A DNA stretch of 64,000 bases from Thermohalobaculum sp039184865 (GTDB lineage: Bacteria; Pseudomonadota; Alphaproteobacteria; Rhodobacterales; Rhodobacteraceae): positions 62,001 through 126,000 of the forward strand of contig JBCDAV010000003.1 of NCBI GenBank assembly GCA_039184865.1, in the 5' to 3' direction. Within the stretch, counting starts at the first letter, position 1, and each line of letters opens with the position of its first letter. This document shows positions 52,358 to 63,058 of this stretch, piece by piece. Below the pieces are notes generated by a model. The model ran no database searches, was not told where the DNA came from, and worked only from the letters and a program-made list of their open reading frames with translations. The position numbers and the translations under genes are program-made.

Positions 52358-53551
52358 GTGAGGCCGGACGCGCGCGTGGAGAGCGCGATAGAGATCGTCG
52401 ACACCTGGCTGGTATCGGAGCACGGGCTTGACCGGATTCTCACAGATTGGGGTCGAAAGAACCGCTTCGCCGGGTCCGGCGATCGCCGTGCAATTGCGGA
52501 TCTGGTCTATCAGACGGTCCGACGGATGCGCTCCTCCGCCTGGGTCGCCGGGACGGATGAGGCACCGAACGGGCGCGATCTCGTCCGGGGAAACCTGATA
52601 CAGGCCGTTGCGGACCTAAACAGCCTCTTCACCGGTATGACCCATGCGCCGGAGATCCTGTCCGACGCTGAGATCGGGAACCAACGATCTCTCGACACCG
52701 CCCCGCGCCTCGTGCGCCTCGACATGCCCGACTGGATGGAGACGTGGATCGCCGGGATCGACGATGCCGAGTTCATCTCCCTGAAAGATCGTGCGAACGT
52801 GGATTTGCGCGTCAACAGGATCAAATGCGATCCCCAAAAGGCGATACAGGTCCTGTCCGAGACAGGTATATCCTGCGAACGCATTTCCGACGTGCCCGAT
52901 GCCCTGCGCGTCATCGATGGATCGCACCGGGTCAATCGAAGTGACGCATACCGGGACGGTCTTGTGGAGATCCAGGATGCCGGCAGTCAGCGGTTGGCCA
53001 CCCTAGCCGAATTGAAACCGGGGGAGCGGACCCTGGATCTCTGCGCCGGTGGCGGGGGGAAGTCCCTGGCCATGGCAGCCGCGTCCGGGGGCAAGGCCGA
53101 AATCCATGCTTACGACATATCGGCAGCGCGTCTGAACGAGATCCCGGAACGCGCCAACCGTGCCGGGGTCGAGATCACCCTGATCGACCGCGATGCTTTG
53201 GATGCGAATGCCGTAAGCTATGACGTTGTCTTCATCGATGCACCTTGCTCCGGCTCGGGCGCGTGGCGGCGCAATCCTGACGCGAAGTGGCGGCTCACCG
53301 CCGAAAGGCTGGAGGCGCTGATCCAGACCCAGCGCGATCTGCTCGATCAGGCACGCCTCCTGACACGCCCCCAGGGTCGCATTGTCTACGGGACCTGTTC
53401 GCTCCTCAAAGCGGAGAACCGCGCACAAATCGACGCGTTCGTCCGCCGGCACCCGAGCTGGCACATCTGCGCCGATCTGACACTGCTGCCAAGCGGTGGC
53501 ACAGACGGTTTTTTTGGCGGCGTTCTGTCACAGGTTGTAGACTCCCGTTAA
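52358..53551 (+). CDS. RNA m5C methyltransferase (RsmB/NSUN type)
   Basis: The 397-residue product has an N-terminal NusB-like helical part (residues about 10-130), a FERM-like PUA-type middle, and the SAM-dependent Rossmann domain with CAGGGGKSLA (SAM loop), DAPCSGSG (C297) and GTCSLLKAEN (catalytic-type C347). It starts with GTG. It methylates C5 of a cytosine in rRNA, RsmB being the closest pattern (m5C967 of 16S rRNA in E. coli). Confidence 0.88.
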   Translation: MRPDARVESAIEIVDTWLVSEHGLDRILTDWGRKNRFAGSGDRRAIADLVYQTVRRMRSSAWVAGTDEAPNGRDLVRGNLIQAVADLNSLFTGMTHAPEILSDAEIGNQRSLDTAPRLVRLDMPDWMETWIAGIDDAEFISLKDRANVDLRVNRIKCDPQKAIQVLSETGISCERISDVPDALRVIDGSHRVNRSDAYRDGLVEIQDAGSQRLATLAELKPGERTLDLCAGGGGKSLAMAAASGGKAEIHAYDISAARLNEIPERANRAGVEITLIDRDALDANAVSYDVVFIDAPCSGSGAWRRNPDAKWRLTAERLEALIQTQRDLLDQARLLTRPQGRIVYGTCSLLKAENRAQIDAFVRRHPSWHICADLTLLPSGGTDGFFGGVLSQVVDSR

Positions 53552-53639
53552 AATTGATTGTCTATTGATGTCGTGAAGATAGGGGCGGTGCTTGAACTTT
53601 CGTGTCCGGTCACTGGACGATGTGTCAGGGTGACAGAAA

Positions 53640-55952
53640 ATGACAGAGTACCTGGCCAGCGCCGCCACAGCTCCGGCGTCGCTATCCGCAGCAACGACAA
53701 CGATCTCGTGTGACAGCTTTACCGGCTGTCTCGTCGATCTTGCGATGACGCCGATAACCGTGATTGCCGTCGCGGTTCTGATCGCCATCGGCACCGTGTG
53801 GCTGATGCGATACGTGGCGCCGAAGAACGGTGCGGACATCGGCGAAATCCTGTCCACAAGGGACTGGCCTGCGGCGATCACCGGGCGCGACGGTCGCGTG
53901 CTGAGCGTCAACGACCAGATGACCGCGGCGGTACCCCGCAAGGCCGCGATCCTCGACATGCTTCAACCGCTGCTTGGCGCGTCCGCCAGCGACATCTACC
54001 GGATGTCGCGGCTCAGCCTGCAGGAGGGGATAGCGCTTGAAAGCCACACTCGGGCGGGGAGCGGAGAGCAGGTGGTGCTCTGCGTCAACCTCTATGGCGA
54101 GCAGGAACTGATCTGGCAGGTGATCCCCAGAACCCGCATGGCGACCCTGTTCAGCGACGGCGGGTCACTGCAATTCACCTCCGCGCCCTTCGCTTACATC
54201 CGCGTCGGGGCGATGGGTGAGGTGACGACGAATGACCTCTTTCGCGATGTCTTTTCAGAGGATGCGATCCAGATCCTCGAGGAGCAGGTTGAGGCCGGTG
54301 TCTTCTCGGCCGGGCGCATTCTGCTGCCGGGAACAGATGGCGCGAACCGTCTTGCCCTGAGCGCTGTCAGGATCGACCGGTCACAGGACGTCGATACCTA
54401 CGAGATCTTTCTGTTCATTCCGGACGGCGAGACGACGGGTCAGGTCAGCGCGGCTGAGACGCTGGAGGCCATCCCGGTCTCGCTTCTGCATCTCGATATC
54501 GAGGGGCGGGTGTTCTGGGGCAACGGCCAGGCGCGCGAAATGCTCGGCAAGTCTTTCCGCGTCGGGCGGATGATCGGCGACATCCTGCAACCGCTGAGCC
54601 GCTCGCTCGAAAGCCTGATGGCCGAGGTTCGCACCGGAAGTTATGACGGGTCCGGCGAAATGGTCCGGCTCAAGGACGGCGGGTTCGAGACCTTCGCGCA
54701 GGTTTCGCTCACGCAGATCATGCTCCAGGGTCAACCGTCACTGATGGCCGTGCTGACCGACGCATCGGAACTGCGCATGCTCGAGGACAAGTTCGCCCAG
54801 TCGCAGAAGATGGAGGCGGTCGGCAAGCTCGCGGGCGGCGTAGCGCACGACTTCAACAACGTTCTGACCGCGATCAGCGGCAATTGCGACCTGCTGCTCC
54901 TGCGCAAGGACGCGAGCCATCCCGATTTCAACGACCTCACGCAGATCAAGCAGAACGCCAATCGGGCGGTCACCCTCGTCCGGCAGCTTCTCGCGTTTTC
55001 CCGCAAGCAAACGCTGCAACCCAAGCTGTTATCCGTGCAGGATGTCGTGTCCGACACGCTATACCTGCTCGACCGGCTGATCGGCGAGAATATCACGCTG
55101 TCGCTCGACCACGGCCGCAGCCTCGGATCGGTGCGCGCCGACCATCAGCAGCTCGAACAGGCGATCATGAACCTCGTCGTGAACGCGCGCGATGCGATGC
55201 CGGAGGGCGGAACCATCGTGATCAGCACGCAGAACAAGCGGCTGGCCGAGTTGGAGAAGCATGTCGGCGTGTCGGTTCCGCCGGGCGACTATGTCGAGAT
55301 CAGCGTCTCGGACAGCGGCACCGGCATCGACATGCAGGTGATGGACAAGGTGTTCGACCCGTTCTTCACCACCAAGGCCGTCGGCGAGGGCACGGGCCTG
55401 GGCCTTTCGACCGTGTACGGGATCGTCAAGCAGTCTGGCGGATACATCTACGCAGAGAACATCGAGGACAGTGGCGCGCGCTTCACCATCCTGCTGCCCC
55501 GCGCGTTCCCGGCGGTCAATGAGAACGCGGCCACAGACAAGCCGCGCGAGACCGCGAAGCCCGATCTCACGGGACAGGGTGCGGTCCTGCTCGTCGAAGA
55601 CGAGGCGCCGGTCCGGTCCTTCGCCTCGCGGGCGCTCAAACTGCGTGGATATCGCGTGATCGAGGCGGAGTCGGCCGAGGATGCGATGGTGGTGCTGACC
55701 GAAGGTGCGGAGGACGTCGATGTCCTGGTCTCGGATGTGGTCATGCCGGGGATGGACGGGCCGACATTCGCGCGCAAGGCGCGGGACCTGCGGCCCGATC
55801 TGCGAGTGATCTTCATCTCCGGTTACGCCGAAGACTCGTTCCAGCGCAATCTGAACGACATGGAGTTCGAATTCCTGCCGAAGCCGTTCTCGCTCAACGA
55901 ATTGACTGCGAAGGTGAAGGTCGCGATCGAAAGTGCGAACCCGCACCCGTAG
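53640..55952 (+). CDS. cckA: CckA-type hybrid histidine kinase
   Basis: The 770-residue product has one membrane segment (about residues 35-58), PAS-like domains (residues about 75-390), the HisKA box VAHDFNNVLTAISGNCDLLL with H403, a HATPase domain (NARDAMPEGG; GTGLGLSTVYGIVKQSGG) and a C-terminal receiver with D699 (VSDVVMPGMDG). The layout is that of CckA, which phosphorylates ChpT and so CtrA in alphaproteobacteria. The window has cckA close to recA, a frequent alphaproteobacterial order. Confidence 0.93.
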   Translation: MTEYLASAATAPASLSAATTTISCDSFTGCLVDLAMTPITVIAVAVLIAIGTVWLMRYVAPKNGADIGEILSTRDWPAAITGRDGRVLSVNDQMTAAVPRKAAILDMLQPLLGASASDIYRMSRLSLQEGIALESHTRAGSGEQVVLCVNLYGEQELIWQVIPRTRMATLFSDGGSLQFTSAPFAYIRVGAMGEVTTNDLFRDVFSEDAIQILEEQVEAGVFSAGRILLPGTDGANRLALSAVRIDRSQDVDTYEIFLFIPDGETTGQVSAAETLEAIPVSLLHLDIEGRVFWGNGQAREMLGKSFRVGRMIGDILQPLSRSLESLMAEVRTGSYDGSGEMVRLKDGGFETFAQVSLTQIMLQGQPSLMAVLTDASELRMLEDKFAQSQKMEAVGKLAGGVAHDFNNVLTAISGNCDLLLLRKDASHPDFNDLTQIKQNANRAVTLVRQLLAFSRKQTLQPKLLSVQDVVSDTLYLLDRLIGENITLSLDHGRSLGSVRADHQQLEQAIMNLVVNARDAMPEGGTIVISTQNKRLAELEKHVGVSVPPGDYVEISVSDSGTGIDMQVMDKVFDPFFTTKAVGEGTGLGLSTVYGIVKQSGGYIYAENIEDSGARFTILLPRAFPAVNENAATDKPRETAKPDLTGQGAVLLVEDEAPVRSFASRALKLRGYRVIEAESAEDAMVVLTEGAEDVDVLVSDVVMPGMDGPTFARKARDLRPDLRVIFISGYAEDSFQRNLNDMEFEFLPKPFSLNELTAKVKVAIESANPHP

Positions 55953-55976
55953 CGCAGCTCGCCAATGGGCTTCAGA

Positions 55977-56573
55977 TCAGGACAGCGACTCGTAGATCTC
56001 GAAGTCGCGCGAAAGATGTTCCTTTAGCCGCGCCTGCGCACCCGCCGAGAGTTCATCGCTCGCATGTGCCGCGGGGGAGACATTTCGCCGGTCCAGAACA
56101 ACGTCGCAATCGAGCTTGCCTGCAAGGTACGAGCACATCAGGTCGAGCCGGTCATAGCGGAACAGGCGATCGATCCCGATAGCTCCATCGATCGTCGAGA
56201 TGAAGCGCGACTGGCGTCCAAGGTTCGCCGGAGCGCGCGCATCATCGATGTAGAGTTCGACGAAGCGCTCGAAGTCGACCTCCCTTGTCGACCGCGACGG
56301 ATCGGGAAGGTCCGGGCGCGAACGATAGCGCCACCAGCTGTGCAGCCAGCTCACCGGTTCGCGGAACGTGCACACCGTCTCGAGCGGACCGCCGGAGAAT
56401 CCTTCGAGGTATTTCTTGAGATGCCGATTGTACTTTCGGTAGTTGGTGTGCTTCGCGCCCGGGTGCCCGGAAATCACCAGATCCATGCGCTCGGACAGAG
56501 CAGCCTCGAGCGCCGTGGACGCGCATTTTGGCATCGCAAAAATCACAAGACGGTGTCGGATCGAGGCCATCAT
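55977..56573 (-). CDS. Sulfotransferase-like protein
   Basis: The product (198 residues from ATG 56573) has the PAPS loop pattern PKCASTAL near its N-terminus, the 3'-phosphate-like CTFREPVSWLHS segment and FVELY motifs. It resembles small sulfotransferase-family proteins that transfer a sulfuryl group. A TTG start at 56651 would add 26 residues, but the ATG pair places the loop near the N-terminus as usual. It lies on the opposite strand between cckA and recA. Confidence 0.72.
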   Translation of the reverse strand: MMASIRHRLVIFAMPKCASTALEAALSERMDLVISGHPGAKHTNYRKYNRHLKKYLEGFSGGPLETVCTFREPVSWLHSWWRYRSRPDLPDPSRSTREVDFERFVELYIDDARAPANLGRQSRFISTIDGAIGIDRLFRYDRLDLMCSYLAGKLDCDVVLDRRNVSPAAHASDELSAGAQARLKEHLSRDFEIYESLS

Positions 56574-56702
56574 CGGACGGCAAAGCCCCCTGAAAACACG
56601 CTCACTCTCATAGATCCGGCTTAACCGTTCGTAAACCACGGCGGCATTCAACTGTGGGGAGAGCGACTCAAGTTTGTTCTTTATTTACCCCCAGCCTTGT
56701 GA

Positions 56703-56717
56703 GAACATCACAAGAAC
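56703..56717 (+). promoter_or_regulatory. LexA (SOS) box of recA
   Basis: GAAC (56703-56706), seven bases, GAAC (56714-56717), the alphaproteobacterial GAAC-N7-GAAC / GTTC-N7-GTTC LexA site. It is 50 bp before the recA ATG and overlaps a TTGTGA -35-like hexamer at 56697-56702. Confidence 0.85.
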
Positions 56718-56766
56718 AGATGGCGTTTGCGCGCCTTCTGACGATATGAAATAAGGAGCAGGCAGG

Positions 56767-57837
<1,071 letters not shown>

Positions 57838-57882
57838 GCGGCTGCGAGGTCCGCCTATCGAAAAACGATGATCCCAGAAATG

Positions 57883-57912
57883 GAAAGGGCCGGCAAGATC
57901 GCCGGCCCTTTC
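57883..57912 (+). terminator. Hairpin terminator between recA and the convergent HU-like gene
   Basis: A perfect 12-bp stem (57883-57894 and 57901-57912) with a 6-nt loop lies 45 bp after recA. Its A-run/T-run ends (GAAAGGG/CCCTTTC) can serve both strands, with the HU-like gene ending at 57937 on the other strand. Confidence 0.75.
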
Positions 57913-57936
57913 GCATTCAGAACCTTGTGGACCGCT

Positions 57937-58224
57937 TCAGCCGGTCTTGATCTTCGCGACGGCGTCCTTGAACGGTTTGACGACCTTGAAGCCTGCAACC
58001 GTGGTTGCGGGCAGCTTGATGGTCTCGCCGCTCGACGGGTTGCGCGCGTCGCGTGCCGCCCGGTGCTTCGCTTCGATCTTTGCGATGCCCGGCAGAACCA
58101 CTGACCCGCCATTCCCAAGCGCGCCGAGGACGACGCCCGGAAGCGCATCGATGGCAGCTTCGGCTTGCGACTTGTTCAGATCTGCGGCGGCTGCCAGGGC
58201 GTCGACCAATTCCGATTTTTTCAT
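57937..58224 (-). CDS. HU/IHF-family DNA-binding protein
   Basis: The 95-residue product has the HU fold: MKKSELVDALAAAADLNKSQ, GSVVLPGIAKIEAKHRAAR and NPSSGETIKLPA with the beta-arm proline. It bends and compacts DNA. AAGGA precedes the ATG at 58224. Compared with standard HU (GFGxF and RxGRNPxTG), the arm is altered (GIAKIEAKHRAARDARNPSSG), so it is a divergent member. Confidence 0.9.
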   Translation of the reverse strand: MKKSELVDALAAAADLNKSQAEAAIDALPGVVLGALGNGGSVVLPGIAKIEAKHRAARDARNPSSGETIKLPATTVAGFKVVKPFKDAVAKIKTG

Positions 58225-58464
58225 GCCTGCTTTCCTTAGTTCTTTGTCCGCGTTTGCATGCACGCGTTCGCTTCTGTCACGGTTGCGCATCCGCCAGTCC
58301 GGCTGCCTCGTTCAGATGACATACCTGCCTGACACCGCACGATACCTCGTCGTTACGCGGGCACTTAATACATCGCGCGCTCCGGTCCGCACAAACAAAA
58401 AACTGCCCGCTGAACCCCTTGGAGGACAGTTTATTGCAATTTTTGCCGATATTTGACCGATGAC

Positions 58465-58478
58465 GCGCCGGAAGGCGC
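58465..58478 (-). terminator. Short hairpin after the SleB-type gene
   Basis: GCGCC/GGCGC with a GGAA loop forms a short stem just beyond the stop at 58484. No T-tract is present, so this is a weak candidate. Confidence 0.3.
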
Positions 58479-58483
58479 AATCC

Positions 58484-59287
58484 TCAGCGCTTCGACAGCT
58501 TGACGGGCTTGCGATAGAAGATGTGGCGGCCGATGCGCGCGGTGCGCACCATCTTGCGCGACCAGCGCGGACGAACCGTCGTGTTGTGGTAGAACAGGGC
58601 ATCGTCGGTCAGCCCGCGCTCGGCGCCGCTCAGCATGACGTAGGACAGTTGCCCGAGACGGTTGAAGACTTCCTTGTTGCCGATCCGGTTCGACTTGCCG
58701 TCGCAGTTGTAGGAGAACTGGCAGGCGTTGCGCCGGCTCTGGCCCTGCTGCACGACACCGCAGACAGAGTTTGGATAGAGGCCCGAATCCACGCGGTTCA
58801 GGATAACCTCGGCAACCGCGATCTGACCGCGGAGGGTCTCGCCGCGGGCCTCGAAGTACAGCGCCTCGGTCAGGCAGTACCAGTTTTCGGACTTATTCAT
58901 GACCTTGACGCGCGACAGCGAATTGGCGTTCAGCGCCAGCGCGGCAACCTTGGTGTAGTCGCGGCCCGAATGGGTCTTGGCGGCCCGCTTGGCTTCGACG
59001 TCCTGACTGTTCTGGCGACCGATCGCACTCCGCGCCGCACTGTCATAGGGCCACGTGGCATTCCCGGCATCGATCGGCTCGAGCCCTGCCGCACGTGCAA
59101 AATGTCCCGTCAGCGCGAAGGAGGTCAGCGCCGAGTGCTCTCCACCGATCGCGTCGCTCACGACCGACGTGTACCGAACCACGTCGAGGCCTTGCGTGTC
59201 GGCCTTGGCCGGCAACGCTACGGAAAGCGCAACAGTCGCAGCGGTCAGTAATCCTGCGAGTGGGGCGCAGGCCAGTCTTTTTGTCAT
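58484..59287 (-). CDS. SleB/CwlJ-type cell-wall hydrolase
   Basis: The 267-residue product has a signal peptide (MTKRLACAPLAGLLTAATV... to AKA) and a C-terminal Hydrolase_2 domain with LTEALYFEARGE (catalytic-type Glu), AVAEVILNRV, a CGVVQQG loop and ACQFSYNCDG. It should cut peptidoglycan in the periplasm. The ATG at 59287 directly starts the signal peptide. The gene is alone, with 173 bp before the MeaB gene. Confidence 0.88.
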   Translation of the reverse strand: MTKRLACAPLAGLLTAATVALSVALPAKADTQGLDVVRYTSVVSDAIGGEHSALTSFALTGHFARAAGLEPIDAGNATWPYDSAARSAIGRQNSQDVEAKRAAKTHSGRDYTKVAALALNANSLSRVKVMNKSENWYCLTEALYFEARGETLRGQIAVAEVILNRVDSGLYPNSVCGVVQQGQSRRNACQFSYNCDGKSNRIGNKEVFNRLGQLSYVMLSGAERGLTDDALFYHNTTVRPRWSRKMVRTARIGRHIFYRKPVKLSKR

Positions 59288-59460
59288 CGTGTTCTCGTTC
59301 TCTCTTCTGCAACTCGCTTGGTTAAGCGTTCCCACGTCCCCAACGCTCACCACGACATGCAGCAGTCACTCACCATTAACATTGGCGCCGGGTGAATGCA
59401 GATTTTGCGCAGCGTGTGCGAGGCATCTCGGGCCTTGTCGATGCCGATTACTGAGTCGCG

Positions 59461-60384
59461 TTACAAAAATGCCTCAGTAAATGCGGCCTCGAGGCGCGAC
59501 TCACAGCGAAACGTGTCGCAAAACGAGAATCGGTCATGATTTAATCCACACAACTTATTGGCGAGTGCTTCGCCAAAGCTACCAAAATGCGAAGAAATTC
59601 GGTCTCGGCGCCACCGAATCAACTTTGCATTTCGCAAATCTGCGAATCGTGACAATTTTTGGGCGGCAAGCTCAGAGATCGCGTGCACGACCTTGTCCAA
59701 CCCCTCTCCGGTCGCCGCCGAGCACGCCATCAGATCGGGTTTCCGGTCCGTTTGACCAAGGGACAAGGCCCCCCGGATGTCGGCCAGCGTGCGCCGGGCG
59801 GGCTCTCCCATGTCCGACTTGGTAACCACGATCGCGTCCGGGATCTCCATGATCCCGGCCTTCATGTATTGCAGGGCATCGCCGGAGCCGGGCTGCGCGC
59901 AGAAGACCGTCCCATCGGCGATTTGCGCGACGCCGGTCTCGGACTGACCCACGCCGACGGTTTCAACCAGCACGAGATCGAAGACCGACAGCATCAGGAC
60001 GAGTGCCGGGCAGGTGAATTCCGAGAGACCGCCAAGACGGTCCCGCGCTGCCATGGAGCGCACGAAAACGCCCGGATCCGCCGGGTCGGTCGTCAGGCGG
60101 GTCCGGTCGCCAAGCAGCGCGCCTCCCGTCACGGACGAGGACGGATCTATCGCGATCACGCCGATTGTCCTCCCGGAACCCCGCCACTCCGAGATCAGCG
60201 CATCGACGAGAGTCGATTTGCCGACACCGGGCGGACCGGTCAGACCGATGCTGAACCCGCGCGGATCTGCGAAGGCTTCATCCAGCAGTTCCGCGACCGG
60301 CAAGTCAGTCAGGCGGGTCTCGACATCGACCAGCGCGCGGGCGAGGCTCCGTTTGCCGCCGCTTCGCAGATCCTCAAGCTTCAT
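59461..60384 (-). CDS. meaB: MeaB/ArgK-type GTPase
   Basis: The 307-residue product has the G3E P-loop GPPGVGKST (50-58), the Mg/switch region AIDPSSSVTGGALLGDRTRL and VETVGVGQSE. MeaB guards and reactivates adenosylcobalamin-dependent methylmalonyl-CoA mutase; no mutase gene is in the window. Its ATG at 60384 overlaps the 3' end of the PPDK-like gene by 11 bp, so the two may be translationally coupled. Confidence 0.9.
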   Translation of the reverse strand: MKLEDLRSGGKRSLARALVDVETRLTDLPVAELLDEAFADPRGFSIGLTGPPGVGKSTLVDALISEWRGSGRTIGVIAIDPSSSVTGGALLGDRTRLTTDPADPGVFVRSMAARDRLGGLSEFTCPALVLMLSVFDLVLVETVGVGQSETGVAQIADGTVFCAQPGSGDALQYMKAGIMEIPDAIVVTKSDMGEPARRTLADIRGALSLGQTDRKPDLMACSAATGEGLDKVVHAISELAAQKLSRFADLRNAKLIRWRRDRISSHFGSFGEALANKLCGLNHDRFSFCDTFRCESRLEAAFTEAFL

Positions 60385-62998
60385 TGCGATGTCGAAGGGC
60401 CGCCTGGGCGGCCGCAAGGCGCGCGACCGGCAGCCGGAACGGCGAGCAAGAGACATAATCGAGGCCGATGGCTTCGCAGAAATCGACCGAGGCGGGATCG
60501 CCGCCGTGTTCGCCGCACAGCCCAAGCGAAATGTCGCCCGATTTTTCGCGCGCCCGGTCGATGGCGATCCGCATGATCTCGCCGACGCCTTCCACGTCGA
60601 GGGAATGGAACGGGTCGTGTCCGTAAACGCCTTGCGCGACGTAATCGGGCATGAACCGGCCGGCGTCGTCCCGGCTGAGACCGTAGAGCATCTGTGTGAG
60701 GTCGTTCGTCCCGAAGCTGAGGAACCCGGCGGAGGCGGCAATCTCGGCAGCGCGCAGACAGGCGCGCGGGGTCTCGATCATCACGCCGACGGTATAGCTG
60801 ACCTCGTCGCCCTGTTCCGCCGCGACTTCCACTGCCACGCCGCCGATGATTTCGGTCAGGACTTCGAGTTCGCGCACCGCGGAAATCAACGGGATCATGA
60901 TCTCGGGCATGACCGGCGCCCCGGTCACCTTTGCCGCGGCGCGGGCCGCCTCGAAGATCGCGCGCGTCTGCATCTCGTAGATCTCTGGATAGGCGATCCC
61001 GATCCGGCAGCCACGCTTCCCGAGCATCGGATTGAATTCCGTCAACTCCGCCGCGCGCGCAGCGACCTTCGACACGGGCACACCCATCTGGGCGGCCATC
61101 TCGCGCAACTCGTTCTCTCCATGCGGCAGGAACTCGTGGAGCGGCGGGTCGAGCAGGCGGATGGTGATCGGGCTGCCCGGCATGCTCTCGAAAAGCCGGG
61201 TGAAATCCTCGCGCTGCATCGGCAGAAGCCGCGCCAGCGCGGCGCGCCTCTCGGCCTCGGATTCTGCCAGGATCATCTCGCGCATCGCGCCGATCCGGCC
61301 GCCCTGGAAGAACATGTGCTCGGTACGGCAGAGACCGATCCCCTCGGCACCGAAGTCACGGGCGACCTTTGCGTCCTCGGCCGTGTCGGCATTCGTGCGC
61401 ACGCCGAGCCGTCGAACATCGTCCGACCAGCGCAGCATCGCGGCAAAGGCGCCCGAGGTTTCCGGCTGGATCATGTTCACTTCGCCCGCCAGAACCTGGC
61501 CGGTCGTGCCGTCCACGGTCACCGTGTCGCCAGCCGACAGCCTGCGCCCACCGGTCGTCGTCAGCGTGCCGTCCTCGCGGTCGAGCGCGAGGTCCTTGGC
61601 ACCGACGACGCAGGGCTTCCCAAGACCGCGCGCGACAACGGCGGCGTGACTGGTCATCCCGCCGCGCACGGTCAGGACCCCCATCGCGGCGTGCATCCCG
61701 CGAATGTCTTCCGGGCTCGTCTCGATCAGGGCCAGGATCGCAGGCTCTCCGCGCGCCGCCGCGAGTTCCGCCTCGTTCGGCGAGAACACCAGCCTTCCCG
61801 CCGCACCGCCCGGCGAGGCAGGCAATCCCTGACCGACGATATCGCGTGGGGCCTCGGGGTCGATCGCCGGGTGAAGCTGCTCCTCGAGATGGGCAGGATC
61901 GACGCGCAGGATCGCCTCTTCGCGCGAGATCGCACCGGCATCAGCCAGCGAAACGGCGATGTGGATCGCCGCCCGTGCCGACCGTTTCGCCGGATGCACC
62001 TCAAGAATGTTCAGTTCGCCCGAGGAGATCGTGAACTCGAGGCGAACCGCATCGCCGATGCGCTGTTCGATGACGGCACCGGCCCTGACGAGTTCGGCCA
62101 GTTGCTCCGGTGCCTCATCTTCCAGTGCCGGCACCCGCAGACCGAGCTGCTCGCGCTCGCCGCGCGTGATCACGTGAGGCGTTCGCAGCCCCATCAGCAC
62201 CTCGTCTCCCTGCGCCTGCGGCAGGTAGCGCCCGCTGAGATGCCATTGGCCCGAAGCCTCGTCGCGCATGTCGGCATAGCCCGCACCGGAACCGGGCTGG
62301 CCGATGCCGAGCGCCATGACCTGAACGATCACCGCGAGATCGACATCGGGGTTGGCGCCGAGTGCTGTTCGCCGCGTCCGCGCTCGCGGGCTCTGCCACG
62401 ACTTGCGCATGGCATCGACCGCAAGGCGAAGCTGTTCGTGCGCGTCTTCCGGGAAGGCAGCGCCCGTTTCGCTCTCGATCACCTCGCGGCACGTGTTGAT
62501 CAGCCCACGCAACTGATCCGCGCCAAGCTCGGTCTCGTCATCGCACCCGGCGAGTCTGAGCGCGTCGTGCATGGCATATTCGAATTCGTCGACATCGACG
62601 CCGAGAACGCCGGAGCCGAAGGACTGGATCACCCGGCGATAGAGATCGAGCGCCGACCGTTCCCCGAGCGACGCAGCCACCGCCGGGATCGCGGCCTCGG
62701 ACATGCCGACATTGAGAATGGCGGGCGCCATCCCGCCCGCCTGCAATTCGGCCGATGGGCGGACAGCCAAAAGGAGCGGATCTTCGACGCCGCCGAGAGT
62801 TCGCCCGACGGCCTGCTCAAGACGCTCGATCTGCGAGGCCAGCGCGCCGTTCGACATCGGCGGCAGGACGAACGCGGGCGGCACGGTCAGGCCGGTCGCA
62901 CGCGCCTCGCCCAGAAGAAAAGCCTTCTGACCGTGGCACGCGACACAGGGCGCTGTGCCCCCCAGACCGATCCAGCCGATGTCGCACGAGCATGTCAT
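60374..62998 (-). CDS. Pyruvate-phosphate-dikinase-like protein with a divergent ATP half
   Basis: The 874-residue product keeps the PPDK central phospho-histidine domain (GGMTSHAAVVARG, H451) and the C-terminal PEP/pyruvate barrel (GLCRTEHMFF, TNDLTQM, CGEHGGDP with C828). The N-terminal ATP-grasp part is changed: FTRNP-type reads YADMR, the GEYL-type metal Glu reads GRYL, and the P-loop region is HGQKAFLL. The N-terminus has C3, C5, C18 and C21. It may therefore not use ATP as a normal PPDK does. The ATG at 62998 is the first in the conserved frame. Confidence 0.82.
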   Translation of the reverse strand: MTCSCDIGWIGLGGTAPCVACHGQKAFLLGEARATGLTVPPAFVLPPMSNGALASQIERLEQAVGRTLGGVEDPLLLAVRPSAELQAGGMAPAILNVGMSEAAIPAVAASLGERSALDLYRRVIQSFGSGVLGVDVDEFEYAMHDALRLAGCDDETELGADQLRGLINTCREVIESETGAAFPEDAHEQLRLAVDAMRKSWQSPRARTRRTALGANPDVDLAVIVQVMALGIGQPGSGAGYADMRDEASGQWHLSGRYLPQAQGDEVLMGLRTPHVITRGEREQLGLRVPALEDEAPEQLAELVRAGAVIEQRIGDAVRLEFTISSGELNILEVHPAKRSARAAIHIAVSLADAGAISREEAILRVDPAHLEEQLHPAIDPEAPRDIVGQGLPASPGGAAGRLVFSPNEAELAAARGEPAILALIETSPEDIRGMHAAMGVLTVRGGMTSHAAVVARGLGKPCVVGAKDLALDREDGTLTTTGGRRLSAGDTVTVDGTTGQVLAGEVNMIQPETSGAFAAMLRWSDDVRRLGVRTNADTAEDAKVARDFGAEGIGLCRTEHMFFQGGRIGAMREMILAESEAERRAALARLLPMQREDFTRLFESMPGSPITIRLLDPPLHEFLPHGENELREMAAQMGVPVSKVAARAAELTEFNPMLGKRGCRIGIAYPEIYEMQTRAIFEAARAAAKVTGAPVMPEIMIPLISAVRELEVLTEIIGGVAVEVAAEQGDEVSYTVGVMIETPRACLRAAEIAASAGFLSFGTNDLTQMLYGLSRDDAGRFMPDYVAQGVYGHDPFHSLDVEGVGEIMRIAIDRAREKSGDISLGLCGEHGGDPASVDFCEAIGLDYVSCSPFRLPVARLAAAQAALRHRNEA

Positions 62999-63058
62999 CG
63001 GCGCGTCATAACCCGCGAATTGTGCATCGCACAAGCGGGCTTCCCGCCGGATCGCGGT

